Of a stretch of DNA of 64,000 nt, positions 26,836 through 36,236 are shown in pieces. The notes beneath the pieces are model-generated. The model had not been told where the DNA came from. It saw only the letters and a list, made by a program, of their open reading frames with translations, and searched no databases. The stretch is taken from NCBI RefSeq assembly GCF_022513585.1, contig NZ_JAKWBF010000011.1, positions 78,297 to 142,296 of the forward strand, in the 5' to 3' direction. Position 1 is the stretch's first letter. Each line of letters starts with the position of its first letter. The translations under genes were made by a program, and so were the position numbers. Source of the DNA: Gordonia gummivorans. GTDB taxonomy: Bacteria; Actinomycetota; Actinomycetes; Mycobacteriales; Mycobacteriaceae.

Positions 26836-27809
26836 TGTTGGCCCGCAACGCGGAGTCGTTGTATTGGATCGGCCGTTATGTGGAGCGGGCCGATGACATG
26901 GCCCGCATCCTCGACGTGGCCATCCAGCAGCTGCTCGAGGACGCGACGGTCGACGTCGACCGTCAGGCCCGCCTGATCGTTCAGGTCCTCGGACTCCCCG
27001 CACCCGAATCGGGTGAGGAACTCGACGTCTGGTCGCTGACCGAGCGCGTCGCCTACGATTCCGACGCCGTCGGCTCGATCGTCGACCTGGTGCGGGCGGC
27101 CCGGGAGAACGCCCGCGGTGCCCGTGAGGTGACGTCGAGCGAGTTGTGGGAATGCCTCAACACCACGTACAACGGGCTCGACGCGGCCGAGCGCCGTTCC
27201 CGCCGGCTGGGCCCGCACGAGTTCCTGGCCTACGTCAAGAATCGGGCGGCGATGTTCGCCGGTCTCGCGGACGCGACGATGAGTCACGACGACGGGTACC
27301 GCTACCTGCTGCTCGGCCGTTCGGTCGAGCGGGTGGACATGACCATCCGGATGCTGTTGGCCCGCGCGGGCGATCGGTCGAGTTCGCCGGCCTGGGTCAA
27401 CGTCCTGGTGTCGGCGGGCGCGCACGACACCTATCTGCGGACCTATCGCGGAATCCTCAACGCGGAGAACATCGTCGAGTTCATGCTTCTCGACCGCCTG
27501 TTCCCGCGGTCGATCTTCCACGCGCTGAGCGTCGCCGAGCACAATCTGGCGATGCTGGAGAAGGGGCCGAGCCGCGTCGGGGCCCAGGCCGAGGCGCAGC
27601 TGCTGCTCGGCCGCGCCCGCAGCTCGCTCGAATTCCTCGAGCCCGGAAAGCTTCTCGACGATCTGCAGGAGCGGCTCGTCGACCTGCAGGACACCTGTCG
27701 GGCCGTCAACGAGGCGGTCACCAACCAGTACTTCCACGTCTCGCCGTACGTGTCGTGGGCCGACGCCCGTGTCAGTGAGGGCCACGTGATCGAGGAGAGT
27801 GAACTGTGA
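26832..27809 (+). CDS. Alpha-E domain protein
   Basis: A 325-residue all-helical protein of the alpha-E (DUF403) family. It starts MMLARNAESLYWIGRYVERADD and contains LLGRSVERVDMTIRMLLARAG and ILNAENIVEFMLLDRLFPRS. Members are almost always encoded with a circularly permuted ATP-grasp protein and a transglutaminase, and are thought to form a peptide-modifying complex whose product is unknown. The start overlaps the previous stop (ATGA) and the stop overlaps the next GTG. Confidence 0.92.
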   Translation: MMLARNAESLYWIGRYVERADDMARILDVAIQQLLEDATVDVDRQARLIVQVLGLPAPESGEELDVWSLTERVAYDSDAVGSIVDLVRAARENARGAREVTSSELWECLNTTYNGLDAAERRSRRLGPHEFLAYVKNRAAMFAGLADATMSHDDGYRYLLLGRSVERVDMTIRMLLARAGDRSSSPAWVNVLVSAGAHDTYLRTYRGILNAENIVEFMLLDRLFPRSIFHALSVAEHNLAMLEKGPSRVGAQAEAQLLLGRARSSLEFLEPGKLLDDLQERLVDLQDTCRAVNEAVTNQYFHVSPYVSWADARVSEGHVIEESEL

Positions 27810-28654
27810 GCTGGCGTCTGCGCGTCGTCCATTCCACCGGATTCGCCTACAAGGAACCGGTCACGTCGTCGTACAACGAGGCTCGCCTCACCCCGCGCAG
27901 CGATGCCCGGCAGAACGTGATCGTGAACCGCGTCGAGACCGTGCCCGCCACCCGGTCGTATCGCTACACCGATTACTGGGGAACCGCGGTCACCGCATTC
28001 GACCTGCACGCACCGCATGAGGAACTCGAAGTGTCGGGGATGTCGGTGGTGGAGACCGAGGCGGGCGAACGCCCGGATGCGGACAAGAGCCGATCCTGGG
28101 AGGACATTCGTAGCGAGTACGTCGAGGACCGCTACGACGAGATGCTGTCCAACACCGACTATGTCCCCAAGAACCGCGGGCTCGGCGCGACTGCGAAGCG
28201 GCTCGCGAAGGGTTTGACGCCGGAAGAGGCGGTCGAGGCGGTGTGCAAGTTCGTCCACGCCGAGATGGAGTACGTGCCGGGCACCACCGGTGTGCACACG
28301 ACGGCCGTCGACGCATGGAACGAGCGCAAGGGCGTCTGCCAGGACTATGCGCATCTCTCGCTACTGATGTTGCGCAGCTTGGGGATTCCGTCGCGCTACG
28401 TCTCGGGTTACCTGCATCCCAAGCCGAATGCGAAGATCAACAAAACCGTCGAAGGTCAGAGTCACGCGTGGATCGAGGTGTGGACCGGCGGTTGGTGGGG
28501 CTACGACCCCACCAATGACACCCCCATCACCGAGCAGCATGTGTCGGTGGGCGTCGGCCGCGACTATTCCGATGTATCACCCCTCAAGGGCATCTACACC
28601 GGTGGCGGCGCAACGGATCTCGATGTGATCGTGGAGATCACGCGGCTGGCGTGA
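27806..28654 (+). CDS. Transglutaminase-like cysteine protease-fold protein
   Basis: A 282-residue cytoplasmic protein with an N-terminal beta domain (WRLRVVHSTGFAYKEPV) and a transglutaminase core. The catalytic triad is visible as Cys in GVCQDYAHL, His in SHAWIEVW and Asp in GYDPTND. It is third in the ATP-grasp/alpha-E/transglutaminase operon, with a GTGA overlap. Bacterial members usually hydrolyse or transfer amide bonds. The substrate could be whatever the ATP-grasp partner makes. Confidence 0.92.
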   Translation: MSWRLRVVHSTGFAYKEPVTSSYNEARLTPRSDARQNVIVNRVETVPATRSYRYTDYWGTAVTAFDLHAPHEELEVSGMSVVETEAGERPDADKSRSWEDIRSEYVEDRYDEMLSNTDYVPKNRGLGATAKRLAKGLTPEEAVEAVCKFVHAEMEYVPGTTGVHTTAVDAWNERKGVCQDYAHLSLLMLRSLGIPSRYVSGYLHPKPNAKINKTVEGQSHAWIEVWTGGWWGYDPTNDTPITEQHVSVGVGRDYSDVSPLKGIYTGGGATDLDVIVEITRLA

Positions 28655-28664
28655 GGGCGGCTGA

Positions 28665-29087
28665 TCAGCGCCAGCCGTGCTGTGCGCGGAGTTCGCCGGC
28701 CACCTCGTCGAACCGGCGACGATCGAGAATGGCGCCTTCCCTGCGGATTCCGTCGTCGTCGATGACGAGCACGCGGTCGAGCCGGACGAAACTCTCCCGG
28801 TGTTCACCATCCCACGCGCCGGCGCCGACCGAGATCCAATCCGGGTCGTCGCGGTGATAGTCCTTGCTGGACAACATGAGTCCGAGAACATCGTCGGAGT
28901 TCTGATCGGCGCGGTCGCGGCCGACGACGAGCACCGGACGGTCCTTGCCCTGGTTCGGGTCGTCCTCGAACGGCACCCAGGTCCAGACGATCTCGCCGGG
29001 GTCGGCGTCGCCGTCGATGTTCGGTGAATAGCTGACCTCCCGCGCGAAATGGGCGGTGGGCTTCGGGATCGGCGCGCGGCGCGTCAT
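28665..29087 (-). CDS. PemK/MazF-like protein without adjacent antitoxin
   Basis: From the ATG at 29087 the product is 140 residues. It shows PGEIVWTWVPFEDDPNQGKDRPVLVVGR, the entry strand pattern of PemK/MazF endoribonucleases, and later SFVRLDRVLVID. No antitoxin gene is next to it. Instead it is translationally coupled (ATGA) with an alpha/beta hydrolase gene. Lone members like this (Rv2405 in the same place in M. tuberculosis, as I recall) are conserved and may not be toxins. It is convergent with the transglutaminase gene, 10 bases away. Confidence 0.75.
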   Translation of the reverse strand: MTRRAPIPKPTAHFAREVSYSPNIDGDADPGEIVWTWVPFEDDPNQGKDRPVLVVGRDRADQNSDDVLGLMLSSKDYHRDDPDWISVGAGAWDGEHRESFVRLDRVLVIDDDGIRREGAILDRRRFDEVAGELRAQHGWR

Positions 29088-29758
29088 CGGCAAATCTCTT
29101 TCAGCAGGAAGTCGTCGACGGCGTCGACGGTCAACAGCACGGTGGGCTTCTTGTTCGGGTCGAGATTGTGGCCGGTCTTCTCCACCTCGACGATCAGCGT
29201 CGGCGCCGGGATGAGGCCGATCGCCGCGGCCATCTCGTCGGTGGTCCCGAACGGGTCAGTGCTGCCGTGGACGACGAGCGTCGGCACCGCGATCGACGAC
29301 AGGTGCTCGGTGCGCAGCCGGTCGGGCTTTCCGGGCGGGTGCAGGGGGTAGGACGTGAGCAGGAGACCGTCGGCAAGGTCGGCGCCGTCTTCGGCCACCG
29401 CCATCGACGCCTGTCGACCGCCGTAGGAATGTCCGCCGACGATGAGCGGGCCGCCGGATTCGTCGCGGAACATCGCGCACGCCGCGCGGATGCCGTCGCG
29501 GTCGGCCGCGGCGGTGGATGGGCTCGGCGGACCCTTGGGGCGGCGCTGCCGGTAGGGCAGGTCGATGCGGGCGACCGTGAAGGCCCGCGCGGACAAGGCC
29601 TCGGCGAGCGCCCGCAGGATCACGGCGTGGCGATTGCCGCCCGCGCCGTGCGCGAGGACGACCGTCGCACGCGGGATCGATGCCGGCCGGTGGATGTCGG
29701 CGACCACGCCGTCGCGCTCCACGGACTCGACGCTGGTGTTCTCTGGCACGCTGGTCAC
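29084..29758 (-). CDS. Alpha/beta hydrolase (dienelactone hydrolase/TEX30-like)
   Basis: A 224-residue cytoplasmic hydrolase. An oxyanion segment VVLAHGAGGNRH is followed by the nucleophile elbow GGHSYGGRQAS, the acid segment VVHGSTDPFG and the catalytic histidine in EKTGHNLD. The pattern resembles KANL3/TEX30-type hydrolases. The substrate is unknown. It is the probable second gene of a two-gene unit: its stop codon overlaps the start of the PemK-like gene. It is divergent from lepA across about 120 bases. Confidence 0.85.
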   Translation of the reverse strand: MTSVPENTSVESVERDGVVADIHRPASIPRATVVLAHGAGGNRHAVILRALAEALSARAFTVARIDLPYRQRRPKGPPSPSTAAADRDGIRAACAMFRDESGGPLIVGGHSYGGRQASMAVAEDGADLADGLLLTSYPLHPPGKPDRLRTEHLSSIAVPTLVVHGSTDPFGTTDEMAAAIGLIPAPTLIVEVEKTGHNLDPNKKPTVLLTVDAVDDFLLKEICR

Positions 29759-29820
29759 AGTAGTCGGGTCGAGCGCGGTGAAAAGCCTCGGTCGTGGGCG
29801 GTCGGGGTACTCATGAGAAA

Positions 29821-29883
29821 ATGGACACCGACGCCCGACCGCAGCGTTTTGTCCAGCGCAGCGTCCTTATCGAGGAGAGTTGA
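29821..29883 (+). CDS. Possible 20-codon leader frame coupled to lepA
   Basis: An ATG at 29821 opens 20 codons ([20 protein letters not shown]) whose TGA (29881-29883) overlaps the lepA TTG at 29880 as TTGA. It may be a translated leader, or chance. Its own start follows an A-rich stretch (GAGAAAATG). No comparative data are available to me. Confidence 0.35.
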   Translation: MDTDARPQRFVQRSVLIEES

Positions 29884-31727
29884 CGATTAGCTTCGCCGAT
29901 ACCACCTTCACCGATCCGGCCCGGATTCGGAACTTCTGCATCATTGCCCACATCGACCATGGGAAATCGACCCTGGCCGATCGGATGTTGCAGCTCACCG
30001 GCGTCGTCGAAGAGCGCCAGATGCGTGCGCAGTACCTCGATCGCATGGACATCGAACGCGAGCGCGGCATCACCATCAAGGCACAGAACGTGCGGCTGCC
30101 CTGGAAGGTTGGGGACACCGACTACGTCCTGCACCTGATCGACACCCCCGGCCACGTCGACTTCACCTACGAGGTGTCGCGGGCACTGGAGGCGTGCGAG
30201 GGCGCGGTGCTACTGGTCGACGCGGCGCAGGGGATCGAGGCTCAGACGCTGGCGAACCTGTACCTCGCCATGGAAAACGATCTCACCATCATCCCGGTGC
30301 TGAACAAGATCGACCTTCCCGCCGCCGACCCCGACCGCTACGCCGCCGAGATCGCGCACATCGTGGGCTGCGAACCGGACGACGTGCTGCGGGTGTCGGG
30401 TAAGACCGGTGCCGGCGTCACCGAACTGCTCGACGAGGTGATCAAGCTGGTGCCCGCCCCCGAGGGCGATCCGGATGCTCCGGCGCGGGCGATGATCTTC
30501 GACTCGGTCTACGACACCTACCGCGGCGTGGTCACCTACGTGCGTGTGGTGGACGGCAGGATCGTGCCGCGCGAGAAGATCGCCATGATGTCCACCGGCG
30601 CGACCCATGAACTCCTCGAGGTCGGCATCGTCTCGCCCGAGCCGAAGCCGTCCAAGGGTCTCGGTGTCGGGGAGGTCGGTTACCTCATCACCGGCGTGAA
30701 GGATGTGCGGCAGTCCAAGGTCGGTGACACCGTGACGACCGCGCGCAACGGTGCGACCCAAGCGCTCACCGGCTACCGCGAGCCGCGGCCGATGGTGTAC
30801 TCAGGTCTGTATCCGGTGGACGGCTCGGATTACCCGGTGCTGCGCGAGGCACTGGACAAGCTGCAACTCAACGACGCCGCGCTCACCTACGAGCCGGAGA
30901 CGTCGGTGGCGCTCGGCTTCGGATTCCGCTGCGGCTTCCTCGGGCTGCTGCACATGGAGATCACGCGTGAACGGCTCGAGCGTGAATTCGGGCTCGACCT
31001 CATCTCCACCGCCCCCAACGTCGTGTATCGCGTCGTGATGGAGGACGGCAGCGAGCACGTCGTCACCAACCCGTCGGACTGGCCGGAGGGCAAGACCCGC
31101 AACATCTTCGAACCGATCGTGAAGACGACGGTCATCGCGCCCAGTGAGTTCATCGGCGCCATCATGGAGCTGTGCCAGTCCCGGCGCGGAGAGCTCGGTG
31201 GCATGGACTATCTGTCCGAGACCCGCGTCGAACTGCGGTACACGCTGCCGCTCGCGGAGATCATCTTCGACTTCTTCGACGCACTGAAATCCCGAACCCG
31301 CGGCTACGCCAGCCTCGACTACGAGGAGGCGGGCGAGCAGGAGGCCGATCTCGTGAAGGTCGACATCTTGCTGCAGGGCGAGGCGGTCGACGCATTCAGT
31401 GCGATCGTGCACCGGGAAGCCGCCTACACCTACGGCAACAAGATGGCGACCAAGCTCAAGGAACTGATCCCGCGCCAGCAGTTCGAGGTGCCGGTGCAGG
31501 CAGCGATCGGCTCCAAGATCATTGCGCGCGAGAACATTCGGGCCATCCGCAAGGACGTCCTCGCCAAGTGTTACGGCGGTGACATCAGCCGTAAGCGCAA
31601 ACTGCTCGAGAAGCAGAAGGAAGGCAAGAAGCGGATGAAAACCATCGGGAGGGTCGACGTGCCGCAGGAGGCGTTCGTCGCGGCGCTGTCCACCGACGCG
31701 GTGGGTGACAAACCAAAGGGGAAGTGA
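29880..31727 (+). CDS. lepA: Elongation factor 4 (LepA)
   Basis: Ribosome-associated GTPase that back-translocates stalled ribosomes. The 615-residue protein has G1 AHIDHGKST at 23-31, G3 DTPGHVDF, G4 NKIDLP and the LepA-specific C-terminal domain ending in [15 protein letters not shown]. The only start consistent with homology is the TTG at 29880, just after GAGGAGAG. The spacing is short, so coupling to the upstream 20-codon frame may help. The stop overlaps the start region of the M3 peptidase gene. Confidence 0.95.
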   Translation: MTISFADTTFTDPARIRNFCIIAHIDHGKSTLADRMLQLTGVVEERQMRAQYLDRMDIERERGITIKAQNVRLPWKVGDTDYVLHLIDTPGHVDFTYEVSRALEACEGAVLLVDAAQGIEAQTLANLYLAMENDLTIIPVLNKIDLPAADPDRYAAEIAHIVGCEPDDVLRVSGKTGAGVTELLDEVIKLVPAPEGDPDAPARAMIFDSVYDTYRGVVTYVRVVDGRIVPREKIAMMSTGATHELLEVGIVSPEPKPSKGLGVGEVGYLITGVKDVRQSKVGDTVTTARNGATQALTGYREPRPMVYSGLYPVDGSDYPVLREALDKLQLNDAALTYEPETSVALGFGFRCGFLGLLHMEITRERLEREFGLDLISTAPNVVYRVVMEDGSEHVVTNPSDWPEGKTRNIFEPIVKTTVIAPSEFIGAIMELCQSRRGELGGMDYLSETRVELRYTLPLAEIIFDFFDALKSRTRGYASLDYEEAGEQEADLVKVDILLQGEAVDAFSAIVHREAAYTYGNKMATKLKELIPRQQFEVPVQAAIGSKIIARENIRAIRKDVLAKCYGGDISRKRKLLEKQKEGKKRMKTIGRVDVPQEAFVAALSTDAVGDKPKGK

Positions 31728-33772
31728 TGTCAGTGGATTCGATCAATCCTGTTCTGGCCGAGAGTGATCTGCCCTACGGGCTACCGGATTTCGCGTCGAT
31801 CTCCGACGATGACTTCTTGCCCGCATTTGCCACGGCGATGGCCGAACAGCTTCGGGAGGTCGAGGCGATCGCCGCAGATACCCGTCCGGCGACCTTTTCG
31901 AACACCATTGAGGCGCTGGAACTCTCGGGTCGGGATCTGGCCCGGGCGAGCGGGACCTTCTTCAATCTCGTCGGCCCTGACACCAATCCGCAGCGAAATG
32001 CGATCTCGCAGCAGCTCTCGACCGAGCTGACCGATCACGAGAACACGATCGCGATGAATCCGGTTCTGTTCAAGCGGATCTCGGATCTGCATGGTCGCGC
32101 GGAGGAGCTCGAACTGACCGAGCCGCAGCGTCGGCTGCTGGACAAGCGCTACCGCGAAGCGGTGCGCGCGGGCGCCGCACTGGGGCCCGACGAACAGGCT
32201 GAGATGCGTCAAATCGCCTCCCGCCTGGCCTATCTCACCACCACCTTCTCGCAGAAGATTCTCGACGACACCAACGCCTCGGCGGTCCTCGTCGACGACG
32301 TATCGCAGTTGGACGGCATGTCGAAGGGTGAGATCGCCGCCGCGCGACGGGCCGCGGCGGACGCCGGGCACGACTCCGGCTACCTCATCGCACTCGAACT
32401 GCCGACGAGCCAGTCCGCGGTGGAGACGTTGTCGGATGCAGGGGTTCGGCAGCGGGTCTTCGATGCGTCGGTGGCTCGCTGTTCTCGTGGAAACGACCAC
32501 GACACAACCGAACTCGTGTTGGAGATCGTCCGTCTGCGGGCGCGTCGGGCCGCATTGCTCGGCTACCGCGACCACGCCGAGTACGTCATCGCCGAGCAGA
32601 CCGCACCCGATCCCGCTGCCGTGGACGAGCTGTTGGGAGAGTTGGCCGTTTCGGCGATGCGCGCCGGTGGCCGGGAGTTGACGCGGCTCACCGAGTTCGC
32701 CGCAGGCGCCGACATCGGCGCCGCCGATTACAGCTACTGGCTAGCACGCGAGAAGCGGACGACCTCGACCGTTCCGCTCGACGACTTTGCCGACTACTGC
32801 GAACTGAATGCGGTACTCGAGCGTGGCGTGTTCTACGCGGCCGGAAAACTCTACGGGCTGCGCTTCACCGAGCGCACCGACCTGGCCGGTTACCACCCGG
32901 ACGTGCGCATCTGGGAGGTTTTCGACGACAGCGGCACCGGCATCGGGTTGTTCCTCGGCGACTTCTACGCGCGGTCATCGAAGCGGGGCGGCGCGTGGAT
33001 GAGCAACATCGTCGACCAGTCGGAGGGGTTGGCGCAGCGTCCGGTCATCGTCAACGTGCTGAATCTGACGAAACCCGATGCGGGAGAACGGTGTCTGCTG
33101 ACCATGGATCAGCTCACCACACTGTTCCACGAGTTCGGACATGCCCTGCACGGTTTGTTGTCCGCGGTGGATTATCCGTCGCAGTCCGGTACGTCGGTAC
33201 CCCGTGACTTCGTCGAGTTCCCGTCGCAGGTCAACGAGATGTGGGCGCTGCATCCCGACGTGCTCGCCAACTATGCGCGCCATCGCGAGACCGGGGAGCC
33301 GATCCCGGCCGAACTCGCCGACGCCGCCCGGGCTTCAGCGTCTTCCGAAAGTGCCCATGGCACCATCGAATACCTTGCGGCGTCGGCACTCGATCTCGCC
33401 TGGCATCGGCTGACGGAAGACGAGGCCCAGGCTGTCGATGACGTGGAGGCCTTCGAAAAGCAGGCGTTGATCGACGCAGGTCTTGCGACCGAACTGATTC
33501 CGCCGCGCTATCGCAGTTCCTACTTCAATCACATCTTCGGCGGCGGCTATTCGGCGGGGTATTACTCCTACATCTGGTCGGAGGTGCTCGACGCCGAAAC
33601 CGAGCAGTGGTTCCTCGCCGAAGGCGGGCTCGAACGCGAGAACGGTCGACGCTTCGCCGACGCCACACTGTCGCGCGGGGACAGCGTGGATCCGCTTGTC
33701 GCGCATGAGGACTTGATCGGACGCAAAGCGCAGATTGCTCCGCTGCTCGAGCGTCGGGGTTTGACGGCCTGA
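31727..33772 (+). CDS. M3-family oligopeptidase / peptidyl-dipeptidase
   Basis: A 681-residue cytoplasmic zinc metallopeptidase of the thimet oligopeptidase/Dcp family that degrades short peptides. The zinc motif HEFGH is at 468-472 (TLFHEFGHALHG), with the third ligand in the following FVEFPSQVNEMW. The long helical N-terminal half is typical. I choose the ATG at 31727 because AAAGGGGA lies upstream at better spacing than for the GTG at 31724. It follows lepA directly. A perfect 17-bp hairpin follows the stop. Confidence 0.92.
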   Translation: MSVDSINPVLAESDLPYGLPDFASISDDDFLPAFATAMAEQLREVEAIAADTRPATFSNTIEALELSGRDLARASGTFFNLVGPDTNPQRNAISQQLSTELTDHENTIAMNPVLFKRISDLHGRAEELELTEPQRRLLDKRYREAVRAGAALGPDEQAEMRQIASRLAYLTTTFSQKILDDTNASAVLVDDVSQLDGMSKGEIAAARRAAADAGHDSGYLIALELPTSQSAVETLSDAGVRQRVFDASVARCSRGNDHDTTELVLEIVRLRARRAALLGYRDHAEYVIAEQTAPDPAAVDELLGELAVSAMRAGGRELTRLTEFAAGADIGAADYSYWLAREKRTTSTVPLDDFADYCELNAVLERGVFYAAGKLYGLRFTERTDLAGYHPDVRIWEVFDDSGTGIGLFLGDFYARSSKRGGAWMSNIVDQSEGLAQRPVIVNVLNLTKPDAGERCLLTMDQLTTLFHEFGHALHGLLSAVDYPSQSGTSVPRDFVEFPSQVNEMWALHPDVLANYARHRETGEPIPAELADAARASASSESAHGTIEYLAASALDLAWHRLTEDEAQAVDDVEAFEKQALIDAGLATELIPPRYRSSYFNHIFGGGYSAGYYSYIWSEVLDAETEQWFLAEGGLERENGRRFADATLSRGDSVDPLVAHEDLIGRKAQIAPLLERRGLTA

Positions 33773-33781
33773 CGAGATCGT

Positions 33782-33816
33782 TAGCAATGGTGCGCGCGGC
33801 GCGCGCACCATTGCTA
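33782..33816. terminator. Bidirectional hairpin between the M3 peptidase and GH15 genes
   Basis: A perfect 17-bp inverted repeat with a single central base, placed between two converging stop codons (33772 and 33821). It can serve both strands. Confidence 0.8.
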
Positions 33817-33820
33817 CCGG

Positions 33821-35836
33821 TCAGTGATTGGCCGGCTGGAACTGCCCGTAGTGGGATGCTTCCTCGGCGCGGATGACGTGCATGACCGCGTTGATCAGCG
33901 CGAGGTGGGTGAATGCCTGTGGGAAGTTCCCGAGGTGCTGGCCGGTCTCGGCGTCGATCTCCTCCGCATACAGCTTCAACGGACTCGAGTACGACAACAG
34001 CCTCTCGCACAACGTCTTCGCGCTCTCCAGCTCGCCGATCTCGACGAGTGCGGACACGAGCCAGAAGGAGCAGATCGTGAAGCTGCCCTCCTCGCCGCTG
34101 AGTCCGTCGTCGGTCTCCTCGACCTTGTAGCGGAGCACGAGCCCGTTGACGGTGAGTTCTTCGGCGATCGCGAGAACCGTTGCGCGGACACGATGATCGT
34201 CGGAGGGAAGGAAGCGGAGCAGGGGAACCAGCAACAGTGACGCGTCGAGGGCATCGTTTCCGTAGCGTTGCGTGAACACGCCACGCTCGTTGACTCCGTG
34301 GGTGAGGATGTCGTCTTTGATCTCATCGGCGATCGCGGCCCACTCGCGCGCATACTTCTTCTCGCCGTGCATCGTCGCGAGGCGTGACCCGCGATCGAGG
34401 GCAACCCAGCACATGACCTTCGACGAGGTGAAATGCTGTGGCTCGCCACGTACTTCCCAGATGCCGCGGTCCGGCTTCTGCCAGTTCTTGATGGCCTCTT
34501 CGACCTGTGCCTTCAGAACCGGCCACAGTGTTTCGGGCACCGACTGGCTGGACTTGGTGTTGAGGTACACCGAGTCGAGCATGGTGCCCCAGATATCGTG
34601 TTGCGCTTGGTTGTACGCGCCATTGCCGATGCGCACCGGGCTCGCGCCGTCGTATCCGGACAAGTGGGTGAGTTCTTCTTCCTCGAGCGTGCGCTCACCG
34701 CCGACGCCGTACATGACCTGCAACGGATGGTGTTCGCCGTTGGTGATGCCGGAGACGTCGGCGATGAAGGAGAAGAAGTCGTCGGCCTCGCGGTCGAGAC
34801 CCAGCGTGTACAGGCCCCACAGCGCGAAGGTCGAGTCACGGACCCACGCGTACCGGTAGTCCCAATTGCGTTCACCCTGAGGGGTTTCCGGAAGCGACGT
34901 AGTCGCTGCCGCGAGCAGCGCGCCGGTCGGGGAATAGGTGAGTCCCTTGAGCGTCAACGCCGAACGCTGGAGGTGCGTGCGCCAGGGATGGTCGGGGAAG
35001 GAGCCGATGTTGATCCACTGCCGCCAGCACTCCGACGTCGCCCACATCTTCTGGGCGGCCTCCTCGAAGTTCTGTGGGGCGGGCTGCTTCGACCAGCTGA
35101 GCGCGACAAACCGGTCGTCGCCCTCCACAAGGCGAGTTCGCGCACGGGCCTCGCGGCCTTCCAGACCCAGCCGGAGATCGGTGGTCAGTTTCAACGTAGG
35201 CGTCTCGGCATCCGTCTTGAAGGCGGTGGCGATCGCCTCGCCGTAGGCCGGGCCGGAGTACTCCCAATTGGTCAGCGCGCGGTTGTAGTCGAAGGCCGGC
35301 TCGCAACTCATCGACAACTCGACCGTCCCGGACACGCACCGCACGGTCCGCAACAAGATGTGTTCGGCATCCCAGTCGGTAGGCGTCCGGCGATGGGTGG
35401 TGGAGCGCTTGTCGTTGTCGTGCCACGGACCCATCACGAGCGCGTCACGCACCACGATCCAACCGGTGTCGGTCTGCCAGGTCGTCTCCACCATGAGGCT
35501 GCCCGGGAGGTAGCGGCGATCCACCGGGACGTTGACGCCATAGGGTGCCAACCGGAAATGACCGGCGCTGCGATCGAGAACCGCGCCGAAGATGCTCGGC
35601 GAATCCGGGCGCGGCACGCACATCCACTCCACCGAACCGTCGCGCGCGATGAGGCAGTTGGTCTCGGTGTCGGACAGAAAGGCGTAGTCGCCGATCGGCG
35701 GAAACGCGCTCGACGGAGCACCGTGATGGGCGTGGGTTTGCGCGCCCGCAGCATGCAGCGACGACCCGGTGACATCCTCCACGGACTTCGTGGAGCCCGG
35801 CAACTCGGTTACGGTGGAATCGTCAGTCGCTGTCAT
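33821..35836 (-). CDS. GH15 glycoside hydrolase, trehalase-like
   Basis: A 671-residue protein. It has an N-terminal beta-sandwich beginning PIGDYAFLSDTETNCLIARDGSVEWMC and a C-terminal (alpha/alpha)6 barrel with RNWDYRYAWVRDSTFALWGLY and GDGASP-like substrate loops (GYDGASPVRIGN, GNGAYNQAQHD). This layout matches GH15 enzymes such as the mycobacterial trehalase Rv2402, which occupies the same position. Trehalose hydrolysis is likely but not certain. The start at 35836 fits homology; a longer in-frame extension to 36229 overlaps the divergent small genes and is rejected. No Shine-Dalgarno is evident, so the mRNA may be leaderless. Confidence 0.87.
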   Translation of the reverse strand: MTATDDSTVTELPGSTKSVEDVTGSSLHAAGAQTHAHHGAPSSAFPPIGDYAFLSDTETNCLIARDGSVEWMCVPRPDSPSIFGAVLDRSAGHFRLAPYGVNVPVDRRYLPGSLMVETTWQTDTGWIVVRDALVMGPWHDNDKRSTTHRRTPTDWDAEHILLRTVRCVSGTVELSMSCEPAFDYNRALTNWEYSGPAYGEAIATAFKTDAETPTLKLTTDLRLGLEGREARARTRLVEGDDRFVALSWSKQPAPQNFEEAAQKMWATSECWRQWINIGSFPDHPWRTHLQRSALTLKGLTYSPTGALLAAATTSLPETPQGERNWDYRYAWVRDSTFALWGLYTLGLDREADDFFSFIADVSGITNGEHHPLQVMYGVGGERTLEEEELTHLSGYDGASPVRIGNGAYNQAQHDIWGTMLDSVYLNTKSSQSVPETLWPVLKAQVEEAIKNWQKPDRGIWEVRGEPQHFTSSKVMCWVALDRGSRLATMHGEKKYAREWAAIADEIKDDILTHGVNERGVFTQRYGNDALDASLLLVPLLRFLPSDDHRVRATVLAIAEELTVNGLVLRYKVEETDDGLSGEEGSFTICSFWLVSALVEIGELESAKTLCERLLSYSSPLKLYAEEIDAETGQHLGNFPQAFTHLALINAVMHVIRAEEASHYGQFQPANH

Positions 35837-35954
35837 GGCTATATCATTGCGATCGACCCGGGTTGCCGCCACTCGACGTGGGGTACAGGCTCCCGGGTTT
35901 GCAATCACGTTGAACAAAAGTCGGCCAGTCGCCGCGATGGGTGAGGTGAAACCG

Positions 35955-36155
35955 GTGTCGTCCTTCTTTACCTGGTGGGATGGCGTGGAGGAATGGCTCA
36001 CCGGACTCTCGTTCGTTCCGCAACTCCTGGTCACTCTTGCGGTTGTCGTACCGGTCGCAATCGTCACCGCAATCGTGCTGAACCTGCTGGTCGAGGGCGT
36101 GCTGTCGGTGCTCGACCGCCGCCGCTTCGCCGACGACGACGGAACCGGGTTGTAG
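35955..36155 (+). CDS. Small single-helix membrane protein
   Basis: A 66-residue protein: an amphipathic start (SSFFTWWDGVEEWL), one long hydrophobic helix (about 15-43, LLVTLAVVVPVAIVTAIVLNLLV) and a charged tail. I choose the GTG at 35955 because GGTGAGGTG lies just before it. M. tuberculosis has a small membrane gene, Rv2401A, between the GH15 gene and subI. It may be linked to sulfate import or be unrelated. Function unknown. Confidence 0.75.
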   Translation: MSSFFTWWDGVEEWLTGLSFVPQLLVTLAVVVPVAIVTAIVLNLLVEGVLSVLDRRRFADDDGTGL

Positions 36156-36158
36156 GCC

Positions 36159-36236
36159 GTGATCCGTTCTCGCGTAACCCTCGCACTGATCGCGCTGGTC
36201 ATCCTGGTCGTTCTGGCCTGGTTCCTCACCCGCTAA
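36159..36236 (+). CDS. 25-residue single-transmembrane microprotein
   Basis: GTG at 36159, three bases after the previous stop, opens 25 codons ending TAA: MIRSRV, then LALIALVILVVLAWFL, then TR. It is a near-perfect minimal membrane peptide with basic ends, positive N-terminus inside. Tight spacing suggests co-translation with the 66-residue membrane protein. No family is known to me, and conservation would settle whether it is real. Confidence 0.6.
   Translation: MIRSRVTLALIALVILVVLAWFLTR

Noticed and set aside
25177..27003. 608-codon minus-strand open frame antisense to the ATP-grasp gene
   Set aside because: His/Arg/Val-rich antisense translation without domain; the plus strand carries the conserved protein.
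34433..35944. 503-codon plus-strand frame over the GH15 gene
   Set aside because: Antisense to catalytic motifs of GH15; composition typical of shadow frames.
35837..36229. N-terminal extension of the GH15 protein to residue 802
   Set aside because: Ser/Thr/Arg-rich and opposite to the two small membrane genes; homology starts after the ATG at 35836.
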